A DNA stretch of 8,969 nucleotides, taken from the NCBI RefSeq assembly GCF_938039775.1, contig NZ_CALHTQ010000051.1, forward strand, positions 1 through 8,969, read 5' to 3'. The stretch comes from an uncultured Mogibacterium sp. (GTDB taxonomy: Bacteria; Bacillota_A; Clostridia; Peptostreptococcales; Anaerovoracaceae). The notes below the pieces were generated by a model. The model had not been told where the DNA came from and did no database searches. It saw only the letters and a list, made by a program, of their open reading frames with translations. Shown here one piece after another: positions 1 to 6,379 of the stretch. Numbering within the stretch: the stretch's first letter is position 1; every line of letters starts with the position of its first letter. A program made the translations under genes and the position numbers.

Positions 1-116
1 AAGATGGAAATCCTATTAAGTCAGTAAACCTATCTACTATAAAGTCTGGAAAAGTTATCTCGTTGTACGTAACAAACGACAAAACTACGGCTGAAACATT
101 GGAGAAAATTAAGTAA
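1..116 (+). CDS. C-terminal fragment of an upstream gene (possibly exodeoxyribonuclease VII large subunit)
   Basis: An open frame enters from the left edge (first full codon at base 3) and runs 37 codons to TAA at 114-116; the other two forward frames stop within about 27 bases. The tail reads roughly DGNPIKSVNLSTIKSG followed by a short strand-rich, lysine-rich end. A 'DG-x-x-IKSV ... G-x-x-I' pattern resembles the extreme C-terminus of many XseA proteins (exonuclease VII large subunit), but 37 residues are too few to be sure. Against XseA, the small partner xseB, which often overlaps the end of xseA, does not follow here. The coding call is fairly safe; the identity is a weak inference. Confidence 0.5.
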   Translation, partial: DGNPIKSVNLSTIKSGKVISLYVTNDKTTAETLEKIK

Positions 117-141
117 GCGGAAACCACTTGTTTTGAGAATA

Positions 142-147
142 TATAAT
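142..147 (+). promoter_or_regulatory. Possible -10 box upstream of pepV
   Basis: A perfect TATAAT lies 37 bases before the pepV start in a very AT-rich 68-base gap. No good -35 hexamer sits 16-18 bases upstream (the sequence there is GGAAAC-like), so this could be chance in AT-rich DNA. If real it would start the pepV-tsa-ydiF transcript; otherwise the operon reads through from the upstream gene, since no terminator is visible between them. Confidence 0.25.
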
Positions 148-184
148 TTTAATAGTTTTTAATATATAGGATTGAGGTAAATAA

Positions 185-1612
185 ATGGATTATATCGAGT
201 ACTTAGAAAAGTCAAATAGAGAAATGATTGAGGAGCTTGCTAAGCAGGTGAAAATTGACAGTGTAAAGTCGGATCCAGTAAGAACACCTGATGGTGAGTT
301 GTATCCGTTTGGAAAGGGTGTTCAGGAGTCGCTCGTAGAGCTTCTTAAACTCGGTGAGAGCATGGGATTTGAGGTTCGCAACTATGACAATTACGTTGGA
401 GAAATCGTATTCCCTGGTGAGCCAGGTGAAGAGTCATTCGGTATTGTAGGACATCTCGATGTAGTTCCTGTATCTGATGACTGGAAATATGGTCCATTTA
501 ATCCAGTGATTGAAGATGGTTTCATGTATGGCCGTGGAACAGCTGATGACAAGGGACCTGTTATTGCTGCACTCTTTGCTATGAAGGCTATTAAAGATGC
601 AGGTATCACGCCAAAGAAGACTATAAAACTAATTGCTGGTCTCGATGAGGAGACAGGCAAAGAAAGTGCTATCCACTATAGAGAAGTTGCCCAAATGCCT
701 AATTTTGGTATTACTCCAGATGCAGACTTTCCTGTCATAAACGGTGAGAAAGGAATCTTAATCTTCGATATCGCACAGAAGCTCAAGAAGCATACTGTTA
801 AGGAAGGACTTGCATTAAACAAGGTCCTGGGCGGACTAGCGGCAAATGCAGTTCCTGCACATGCTAGAGCAGTTATCGCTTCTGATGACAAGGCGAGATA
901 TGATGAGATTATTAATCTCGTTAAGTCGTACAGAGAAGAGAGTGGATACGATGTCACAGCCAAGAAGATGGGAACATCACTAGCTATTGAGGCTCATGGA
1001 GTTGCTGCGCACGGTTCAGTTCCGCACAAGGGACTCAACGCTATAAGCATACTCATGCAGTTACTGGGCAAATTAGAATTTGCAGGAGAAGAGGTAACTG
1101 AGTTCATTGATTTCTATAACGAACACATCGGGTTTGATCTGCATGGAGAGAGGCTAGAATGCCAGTTTGAGGATGCTCCTTCGGGTAAGGTGATTGTAAA
1201 TGTTGGAACTATTGAGATTAACGATGAAATCGCTACGATGAAGCTCAATATCAGAGTTCCAGTAACCTTTGAGAATTCAGACGTTCTAAGTGGTATTGAG
1301 AGTGTGCTCGGACCTAATCAGGGCATTGTAAAAGGCACCGACGAGAAAGCGATATATGTCGATCCAGAGGATGACTTTGTAAAGACTCTCATGGAGGCAT
1401 ATAGAGATTTTTCTGGAGACATGGATAGTGAACCAGTTGTAATCGGTGGCGGAACTTATGCTAAGCACTTCGATGGAGTATTAGCCTTTGGCGGGCTGTT
1501 TCCATGGGAAGATGACTGTATGCACATGAACGACGAAAGAATATCTCTCGATTCATATAGCAAGATGGCGAAGATATATGCTTCTACATTGTATAAGCTT
1601 TGCTGTAAGTAG
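185..1612 (+). CDS. pepV: Dipeptidase PepV (M20 family metallopeptidase)
   Basis: A cytosolic dizinc dipeptidase that cleaves short peptides, chiefly dipeptides, in amino-acid salvage. Its 475 residues match the usual PepV length, and there is no signal peptide. The M20 active site is complete. GHLDVVP gives metal ligand His90 and Asp92. RGTADDKGP gives the bridging Asp121. GLDEETG gives the catalytic base Glu155 and ligand Glu156. TPDADFP gives Asp179. The lid-domain His276 is in AAHGSVPH, and the C-terminal ligand His447 is in CMHMND. The long insertion between the catalytic halves is typical of PepV rather than of small M20 enzymes. ATG 185 follows GAGG (174-177) at 7 nt. tsaE starts 14 nt after the stop, so pepV probably heads the t6A operon. 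Annotations as 'Sapep' or 'M20 dipeptidase' are equivalent; exact substrate range cannot be read from sequence. Confidence 0.95.
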   Translation: MDYIEYLEKSNREMIEELAKQVKIDSVKSDPVRTPDGELYPFGKGVQESLVELLKLGESMGFEVRNYDNYVGEIVFPGEPGEESFGIVGHLDVVPVSDDWKYGPFNPVIEDGFMYGRGTADDKGPVIAALFAMKAIKDAGITPKKTIKLIAGLDEETGKESAIHYREVAQMPNFGITPDADFPVINGEKGILIFDIAQKLKKHTVKEGLALNKVLGGLAANAVPAHARAVIASDDKARYDEIINLVKSYREESGYDVTAKKMGTSLAIEAHGVAAHGSVPHKGLNAISILMQLLGKLEFAGEEVTEFIDFYNEHIGFDLHGERLECQFEDAPSGKVIVNVGTIEINDEIATMKLNIRVPVTFENSDVLSGIESVLGPNQGIVKGTDEKAIYVDPEDDFVKTLMEAYRDFSGDMDSEPVVIGGGTYAKHFDGVLAFGGLFPWEDDCMHMNDERISLDSYSKMAKIYASTLYKLCCK

Positions 1613-1626
1613 GTGCAGGACGAAAA

Positions 1627-2058
1627 ATGAGTGTTCAAGAACAGATTATTTATATAAATAATGAGCAGGATACTGAAGCGTTTGGAATGGAACTGGCTTC
1701 TACCCTAGAACCAGGAGATATAGTGGCTCTTATCGGAGATCTTGGAACTGGCAAGACGACTTTGACGAAGTATATAGCCAAGGGACTGGGAGTCACTGAG
1801 AATATTGATAGTCCAACCTTCAATATTGTTAAGGAACACAAGAGCGGTAGATTACCGCTCTTCCATTTTGATGTATATAGATTGTCTAGCGGTGATGAAC
1901 TAATGGATATTGGAGCCGAAGAGTATTTCTATTCTAATGGCGTATGCATAATCGAGTGGGCAGATATAGTGGCTGATATCGTACCTGATAATGCAAAAGT
2001 TATATTAATAGAGTATGGCGACAAGCAAGGGGAGCGAATTTATAGATGTATATTCTAA
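1627..2058 (+). CDS. tsaE: tRNA t6A biosynthesis ATPase TsaE
   Basis: TsaE is the small P-loop ATPase of the bacterial t6A complex. With TsaB and TsaD it supports transfer of threonylcarbamoyl to A37 of tRNAs reading ANN codons. The 143 residues fit the family. Visible motifs are the Walker A GDLGTGKTT (37-45), SPTF (62-65), which follows it in this family, HFDVYRL (80-86), and IEW (109-111) near the Walker B-like end. The start is ATG 1627, preceded by AGGA (1617-1620) at 6 nt. The gene lies 14 nt after pepV. Its last 13 bases, counting the stop, overlap the start of tsaB, which suggests translational coupling of two partners of one complex. The B. subtilis equivalent is YdiB. Confidence 0.96.
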   Translation: MSVQEQIIYINNEQDTEAFGMELASTLEPGDIVALIGDLGTGKTTLTKYIAKGLGVTENIDSPTFNIVKEHKSGRLPLFHFDVYRLSSGDELMDIGAEEYFYSNGVCIIEWADIVADIVPDNAKVILIEYGDKQGERIYRCIF

Positions 2059-2786
2059 GCATTGAGACTACAGGGAAATATGGTTCGGCTGCGCTTATAG
2101 ATGGAGACGGTAAACTCGTATCAAAAAAATCTCACGAGGAGATGAATCATCTTAGGGACATCATCTTCCTTGCTGATGAATGCCTTAAGTCTGAAGGGTT
2201 AAGACCCTCATCTCTAGGTGCGGTTGCAGCTTCTGTTGGACCAGGCTCTTTTACAGGTATAAGAATTGGTGTATCAACTGCAAGAGGTCTTGCAGAGATG
2301 CTTCACATACCTTGTATTGCGGTATCATCTCTAGAAGGAATGGCGATGCTTGCAGATGAACATGTTAACGAAAAAGTAAGATTCTTTGCGACAATCATCA
2401 ATGCGAGAAGAGGGCAGCTCTACGGTGCTCTCTATGAAAGAACAAATGCAGGATATAAAGCGGTTCTAAGTGAAAAGCAGTACATGATAGATACGTTTAT
2501 GGAGGCGCTTCAGAGGCTTGATATAATGGATTCTGAGGTCGTTTTTGTTGGAGATGGAATAGATGCCTATGAGTCTGAAATTACTAGCTCTGGCGCGTAT
2601 TTATTAGCAGATGTAGAGTGGAGGTATCAAGATGCAGCCTCAGTTGCGAAGCTTGCACTTCAGAAGCATGAGAGAGGGGAAACGGTGTCTTACGATGGAC
2701 TTATCCCTAACTATATGAGGAAGAGCGAAGCTGAGATGAGGCTTGAATCCGGCACACTTAGCAGCAAGATAGGAAAGCTCAGGTGA
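2046..2786 (+). CDS. tsaB: tRNA t6A biosynthesis dimerisation partner TsaB
   Basis: TsaB is an ASKHA-fold, catalytically inactive paralogue of TsaD that dimerises with it and recruits TsaE. The N-terminal strand MYILSIETTG and the loop GPGSFTGIRIG (65-75) are hallmarks, as are the NARRGQLYGALY segment (119-130) and the late P-x-Y-x-R stretch (221-225) followed by EAE. At 246 residues it has a normal length. It lacks the His-rich metal site of TsaD, as expected. ATG 2046 lies inside tsaE; the ribosome binding site AAGGGGAG (2027-2034) is also inside tsaE, 11 nt upstream. The gene ends at TGA 2784-2786, directly beside the rimI start. The B. subtilis equivalent is YdiC (older name YeaZ). Confidence 0.95.
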   Translation: MYILSIETTGKYGSAALIDGDGKLVSKKSHEEMNHLRDIIFLADECLKSEGLRPSSLGAVAASVGPGSFTGIRIGVSTARGLAEMLHIPCIAVSSLEGMAMLADEHVNEKVRFFATIINARRGQLYGALYERTNAGYKAVLSEKQYMIDTFMEALQRLDIMDSEVVFVGDGIDAYESEITSSGAYLLADVEWRYQDAASVAKLALQKHERGETVSYDGLIPNYMRKSEAEMRLESGTLSSKIGKLR

Positions 2787-2791
2787 TTATG
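2781..2791 (+). promoter_or_regulatory. tsaB/rimI junction: ribosome binding site and start AGGTGATTATG
   Basis: This 11-base stretch holds an anti-SD match (AGGTGAT), the tsaB stop TGA (2784-2786) and the rimI ATG (2789-2791). A GTG at 2783 is in frame with rimI and has AGGAAAG (2771-2777) five bases before it, but it sits inside the SD-like bases. I prefer ATG 2789. The same 11 bases recur at the rimI/tsaD junction. Confidence 0.6.
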
Positions 2792-3271
2792 AAAGTGAAT
2801 GAGCCGAAGCCAGACGTTAGCATTAGACTAGCTGAGGCCAGAGACCTGGATAACATATATGAGCTGGATGTAGCGACATTTGCACTGCCGTGGAGTAGAG
2901 AAGCGCTTAGCTACGATATCATAGAAAATGATAATGCATTCGTGCTTGTAGCTGAGTATGAAGGTGCATTTGCGGGATATGCAGATATATGGACAGTACT
3001 AGATGAAGCTGATCTCAATATCATAGCTGTAAATACAGACTTCAGGAGGAAGGGAATCGGTGAAGCGATTGTAACGGCGATAACGGAACTACTAGCTGAA
3101 AGCGGTGTTTCGATTATCAATCTTGAGGTGAGAGTAAGCAATGCTCCAGCGATTGGGCTTTACAAAAAATACGGATTTAAGGAGTGCGGCGTGCGCCCAG
3201 GGTATTATCTGGATAATGGCGAAGACGCACTGATTATGAAGAGGGAGACAGGTGATTATGCATCAGAATAA
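2789..3271 (+). CDS. rimI: Ribosomal-protein-alanine N-acetyltransferase RimI (GNAT family)
   Basis: A GNAT-fold N-alpha-acetyltransferase; RimI acetylates the N-terminus of ribosomal protein S18 using acetyl-CoA. From ATG 2789 it has 160 residues. The acetyl-CoA pyrophosphate loop is RRKGIG (86-91), after the strand LNIIAV. The next block, LEVRVSNAPAIGLYKKYGF (about 112-130), carries the Glu (113) and Tyr (125) that match RimI catalytic positions. The ending GVRPGYYLDNGEDALIMKR fits the RimI C-terminus. RimI lies between tsaB and tsaD here, as YdiD does in B. subtilis. ATG 2789 is chosen over an in-frame GTG at 2783, which falls inside the ribosome binding site. The last 14 bases overlap tsaD. 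Other GNAT substrates are possible; motifs and context favour RimI. Confidence 0.92.
   Translation: MKVNEPKPDVSIRLAEARDLDNIYELDVATFALPWSREALSYDIIENDNAFVLVAEYEGAFAGYADIWTVLDEADLNIIAVNTDFRRKGIGEAIVTAITELLAESGVSIINLEVRVSNAPAIGLYKKYGFKECGVRPGYYLDNGEDALIMKRETGDYASE
3250..3260 (+). promoter_or_regulatory. rimI/tsaD junction: ribosome binding site and start AGGTGATTATG
   Basis: An exact second copy of the 11 bases at 2781-2791, here lying within the end of rimI. AGGTGAT pairs with the 16S anti-SD, and ATG 3258-3260 follows at suitable spacing; a further purine run GAGGGAGA lies at 3241-3248. The in-frame GTG at 3252 is part of the SD-like bases and is the less likely start. Confidence 0.6.
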
Positions 3272-4274
3272 GCATATTACACTGGGAATAGAGTCGAGCT
3301 GTGATGAGACGGCGGTTGGCATAGTAGCGGATGGACGTGAGGTGCTGGCAAATGTAATTTCATCACAGATTGATATACATACGAAATTTGGCGGTGTTGT
3401 ACCCGAAATCGCTTCGAGGCGACACCTTGAGAATATCAATGGAGTAATCGAGCAGGCGCTCGGTGAGGCTGGGATCACTATAGATGATGTTGATCTCATC
3501 GGAGTAACTTATGGCCCGGGACTAGTCGGTGCTCTTCTCGTCGGTGTGGCTACTGCAAAGGCCATGGCGTGGGCACGAGATATTCCACTAGTAGGTGTTA
3601 ATCACATGCATGGGCATATCGCATCAAATTATCTAGAGTATAAGAATCTTGAGCCACCGTTCATCGGACTAGTAGTTTCTGGCGGACACACTAATATCGT
3701 CAAGGTTGATGATTACAACGAGTGTAAGATACTCGGTGCAACTAGAGATGATGCCGCTGGTGAAGCGATGGACAAGGTGGCAAGAGTAGTAGGTTTGGGT
3801 TACCCGGGTGGACCTAAGATAGATAAGGCTGCTCGCGAGGGTGATAGAACTGCAATCGAATTCAAACGAGTTTACCTTAAGGATGGCAGCTATGACTTTA
3901 GTTTTAGCGGTCTTAAGACTCAGGTGCTGAACTATATAAATAGTGAGAGACAGGCGGGGAGAACGATAAATGTGCCTAATTTGGCGGCTTCATTTCAGGA
4001 ATCTGTAATGGAAGTTATTGCTGATAAGGCTATCAGCGCAGCCGTTAAATATAGAAATAACAAAATTGTAGTAGCAGGTGGAGTTGCGGCTAACAGCAGA
4101 CTTAGGCAGCTACTTGAAACTAAAGGTGAAGCGGCAGGTATTGAGATCATAAAGCCTGCGCAAATTCTCTGCACCGATAATGGTGCGATGATCGCTTGCT
4201 CTGCATATTATAAGATGAAGAAAGGAGAGTTCGCGGATATGTCGCTAGATGCGTGTCCCGAACTGGAGTTTTAA
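3258..4274 (+). CDS. tsaD: tRNA N6-adenosine threonylcarbamoyltransferase TsaD
   Basis: The catalytic subunit of t6A synthesis: it moves the threonylcarbamoyl group from threonylcarbamoyl-AMP to A37 of ANN-decoding tRNAs. From ATG 3258 it has 338 residues, a typical length. Visible are the N-terminal GIESSCDET (10-18), the Kae1/Qri7/TsaD signature with the HMHGH metal site (His116 and His120), the nucleotide loops VVSGGHTN (139-146) and VAGGVAANSRL (272-282), YDFSFSGLKT (212-221), and CTDNGAMIA (305-313) with the ligand Asp307. No essential residue is missing. It overlaps rimI by 14 bases and ends 2 bases before the ABC-F gene, so both junctions suggest coupling. The B. subtilis equivalent is YdiE/Gcp. 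The upstream enzyme TsaC/Sua5 must be encoded elsewhere. Confidence 0.97.
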   Translation: MHQNKHITLGIESSCDETAVGIVADGREVLANVISSQIDIHTKFGGVVPEIASRRHLENINGVIEQALGEAGITIDDVDLIGVTYGPGLVGALLVGVATAKAMAWARDIPLVGVNHMHGHIASNYLEYKNLEPPFIGLVVSGGHTNIVKVDDYNECKILGATRDDAAGEAMDKVARVVGLGYPGGPKIDKAAREGDRTAIEFKRVYLKDGSYDFSFSGLKTQVLNYINSERQAGRTINVPNLAASFQESVMEVIADKAISAAVKYRNNKIVVAGGVAANSRLRQLLETKGEAAGIEIIKPAQILCTDNGAMIACSAYYKMKKGEFADMSLDACPELEF

Positions 4275-4276
4275 TT

Positions 4277-6190
4277 ATGCTTGTAATGTCGGCAAAGGAT
4301 ATATGCAAGTCATATGGAACTGACATCATCATTGAGGATATCTCATTTTCTGTTAATAAAGGAGATAAAGTTGGAATCGTGGGACCGAATGGTGCCGGCA
4401 AAACAACGTTACTAAGCATAATTGCAGGTGAGAATGAGCCGACAAGTGGCGATATTTTTATCCGCAGCGATTATGTCGTAGGTTATCTGAAGCAGAAAGA
4501 CCATTTTTTCTCGGAAGGGACAGTTCTAGCTGAGGCGGCGAAGACTTTTACTCATTTCTATGAGATGGAGGAGAAAATTGATAGGCTCGAGAAGGCGATT
4601 TCAGACGCTAATAACCCACAATTTGATTATGATTTAGAAACCTATACTCATCTGATGGATGAGTACAAGGCTAGGGGTGGGTATTCATACAAGAGCGAAT
4701 TGATTGGCGTTCTGACGAGCATGGGCTTTGCCCCAGATACTCACGACAAGGAGATAAACATGCTTTCTGGTGGTGAGAGGACAAGGCTTGCATTAGCATG
4801 CATGATGCTTAGAAAACCTGATATTCTAATGCTTGACGAGCCTACCAATCATCTTGATCTCAAGATGCTGGCTTGGCTAGAGTCTTTCCTAAAGACTTAC
4901 AAGGGTACAATAATCGTCGTATCACATGATAGATATTTTCTTGATAGGATAGTAAATCGCATATTTGATATGCGTGGAACTCATCTTGTGGATTATCGTG
5001 GTAATTACTCTGAATACCTCGTGAAACGCAGAGAACGCGAAGAGGTGATGAGGCGTGAGTATGAAAAGCAGCAGAAGGAAATTGCGCGCCAAGAGGAGAT
5101 TATTCGTAGGTTTAAACAGCATAACACGGAGCACCTAGTTAAGAGAGCACAGTCTAGAGAGAAGAGACTTGCTCATATCGAAGTTCTAGATAGACCGTCG
5201 CTTAAGCAGGCGGAACTGAAGCTGTCGTTTGATGCGGATTTTCAGAGCGGCAAGGACGTAATCATGACAGAGGAACTTGCCAAGAGCTTTGGAGATAAGC
5301 AGCTCTTTAGAGATGTGAAGTTTGACATCAAGAGCGGTGAGAAAATCTGCTTTATCGGTGAGAATGGCGTTGGCAAGACCACGCTGCTTCGCATAATCAT
5401 GGGTGAAGAGGAAGCTGATAACGGTTACCTCAAAATCGGGCACAACGTAGATTTTGGATACTACGATCAGGGGCAGCTGCTTCTTGATGAAAGCGAAACT
5501 GTCTTAGGTGAGATGAAGAATGCATACCACCTCTACACGGATACGGAGATGCGCAATATCTTGGGCAGATTCCTTTTTAGAGGAGATGACGTATTCAAGA
5601 GTGTCTCAACTCTTTCAGGAGGCGAGAAGGCGAGATTATCGCTTCTTAAGCTAATGTTGTCGGGAGCTAATACACTTATATTCGATGAACCGACCAACCA
5701 CCTAGATATAGAATCCAAGGAAATAGTCGAGGCCGCAATAATGGAGTTTAAGGGTACGGTTCTAATCGTGTCCCATGATAGGTACTTGCTTAGCAAGGTT
5801 CCAGATAGAATACTCGAGTTAAGGCACGAGGGAGTAAGGGAATACAAAGGCAAGTTCGATTACTATCTCGAAAAAAGCGCAGAGTTCGACGAAAGAGAGG
5901 CAGAGATACAAGAGGAGCTTTCTCCAAATAATGAATTAAGTGCCGAAGAAGAACGAAAACTGCGTAAGGAGCGTGAAGCGGAAGAGAGGCGTAGGACTCG
6001 CAGAATTGCGGAACTAGAAGCGCTTATTCACGAAATCGAAGGTAAAATCGATGGAATAGAGTCAGAGATGTGTAAACCAGAACACGCATCAGATGTCTTC
6101 TACCTTCGTGAAGCGGGTGATAAAGCAGATGAATATAAGACTGAGCTTGAGGGGATATACGATGAATGGCTCAGCCTTCAGGAAGAATAG
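4277..6190 (+). CDS. ABC-F family ATPase, YdiF-like (ribosome-associated)
   Basis: A soluble twin-ATPase ABC-F protein of 637 residues with no membrane segments. NBD1 has Walker A GPNGAGKTT (36-44), signature LSGGE (163-167), Walker B/D-loop DEPTNHLD (187-194) and switch SHDR (216-219). A charged helical linker at about 247-312 corresponds to the P-site tRNA interaction motif. NBD2 has GENGVGKTT (361-369), LSGGE (446-450), DEPTNHLD (470-477) and SHDR. A Glu/Arg/Lys-rich coiled coil fills about 560-637. Known ABC-F factors bind the ribosomal E site and aid stalled or slow translation; some give antibiotic resistance, but nothing here points to that. ATG 4277 follows GGAG (4265-4268) at 8 nt; an in-frame GTG at 4253 lies within tsaD and is less likely. 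The position after tsaD matches B. subtilis ydiF. Confidence 0.93.
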   Translation: MLVMSAKDICKSYGTDIIIEDISFSVNKGDKVGIVGPNGAGKTTLLSIIAGENEPTSGDIFIRSDYVVGYLKQKDHFFSEGTVLAEAAKTFTHFYEMEEKIDRLEKAISDANNPQFDYDLETYTHLMDEYKARGGYSYKSELIGVLTSMGFAPDTHDKEINMLSGGERTRLALACMMLRKPDILMLDEPTNHLDLKMLAWLESFLKTYKGTIIVVSHDRYFLDRIVNRIFDMRGTHLVDYRGNYSEYLVKRREREEVMRREYEKQQKEIARQEEIIRRFKQHNTEHLVKRAQSREKRLAHIEVLDRPSLKQAELKLSFDADFQSGKDVIMTEELAKSFGDKQLFRDVKFDIKSGEKICFIGENGVGKTTLLRIIMGEEEADNGYLKIGHNVDFGYYDQGQLLLDESETVLGEMKNAYHLYTDTEMRNILGRFLFRGDDVFKSVSTLSGGEKARLSLLKLMLSGANTLIFDEPTNHLDIESKEIVEAAIMEFKGTVLIVSHDRYLLSKVPDRILELRHEGVREYKGKFDYYLEKSAEFDEREAEIQEELSPNNELSAEEERKLRKEREAEERRRTRRIAELEALIHEIEGKIDGIESEMCKPEHASDVFYLREAGDKADEYKTELEGIYDEWLSLQEE

Positions 6191-6241
6191 TAAAATGAAA
6201 GTAACATGATCATCCTCGCAATAATTATATATACCGAAAGA

Positions 6242-6267
6242 AAATATTTTTTTCATAAAAAATATTT
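6242..6267. repeat. Perfect 11-bp AT-only inverted repeat upstream of adh
   Basis: Arms AAATATTTTTT (6242-6252) and AAAAAATATTT (6257-6267) are exact reverse complements around a TCAT loop. Without G or C it is a poor intrinsic terminator. It may be a DNA-level site (bent DNA, a regulator target) or a weak transcript end after the ABC-F gene. It lies 52 bases after the ABC-F stop and about 30 bases before the putative adh -35 box. Confidence 0.6.
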
Positions 6268-6269
6268 AT

Positions 6270-6283
6270 AGTAAGCGCTCATT
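6270..6283. promoter_or_regulatory. cre-like (CcpA-type) site upstream of adh
   Basis: AGTAAGCGCTCATT fits the core of the catabolite-responsive element TGWAANCGNTNWCA at positions 2-12 but misses the first base and the last two. The centre AGCGCT is a perfect palindrome. It lies 18 bases upstream of the putative adh -35 box, where bound CcpA could affect initiation. Match by eye only; CcpA itself is not in the window. Confidence 0.3.
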
Positions 6284-6300
6284 ATATCTGCAATGCTAAT

Positions 6301-6330
6301 TTGCTACATCCGTTGACTATATGAGATAAT
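6301..6330 (+). promoter_or_regulatory. Putative adh promoter with extended -10
   Basis: TTGCTA (6301-6306, 4 of 6 to TTGACA) is 18 bases from GATAAT (6325-6330, 5 of 6 to TATAAT). TG at 6322-6323, one base before the -10, makes it an extended -10 promoter. Start of transcription would be near 6337, giving a leader of about 43 nt. A nearby TTGACT (6313-6318) lacks a well-spaced -10. Confidence 0.5.
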
Positions 6331-6347
6331 ATCGTTAAGGTAATATC
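6327..6347. repeat. Direct repeat TAATATC x2 at the adh -10/start region
   Basis: TAATATC occurs at 6327-6333 and 6341-6347, 14 bases apart start to start. The first copy overlaps the putative -10 box and the second lies just downstream of the predicted start. The position suits an operator, but a 7-base AT-rich repeat could be chance. Confidence 0.35.
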
Positions 6348-6379
6348 AAGCAAAAGGTTGTATTAAGGAGGTATTCGAG

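Noticed and set aside
117..184. xseB expected after a possible xseA end
   Set aside because: The 68-base gap is too short and AT-rich to encode it, which also weakens the xseA guess.
391..963. Minus-strand open frames opposite pepV
   Set aside because: They are antisense shadows of a clear M20 gene with low-complexity, Ser/Ala/Ile-rich translations and no motifs.
4253..4276. GTG 4253 as start of the ABC-F gene
   Set aside because: It would extend 22 bases into tsaD, has no suitably placed SD, and adds eight residues before the normal N-terminus; ATG 4277 has GGAG at 8 nt.
6242..6267. AT palindrome as an intrinsic terminator of the ABC-F operon
   Set aside because: The stem has no G or C pairs and would be too weak; kept only as an inverted repeat.
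6313..6318. TTGACT as the adh -35 box
   Set aside because: It matches consensus well, but the nearest -10-like hexamers are 6 or 22 bases away, outside the working range.
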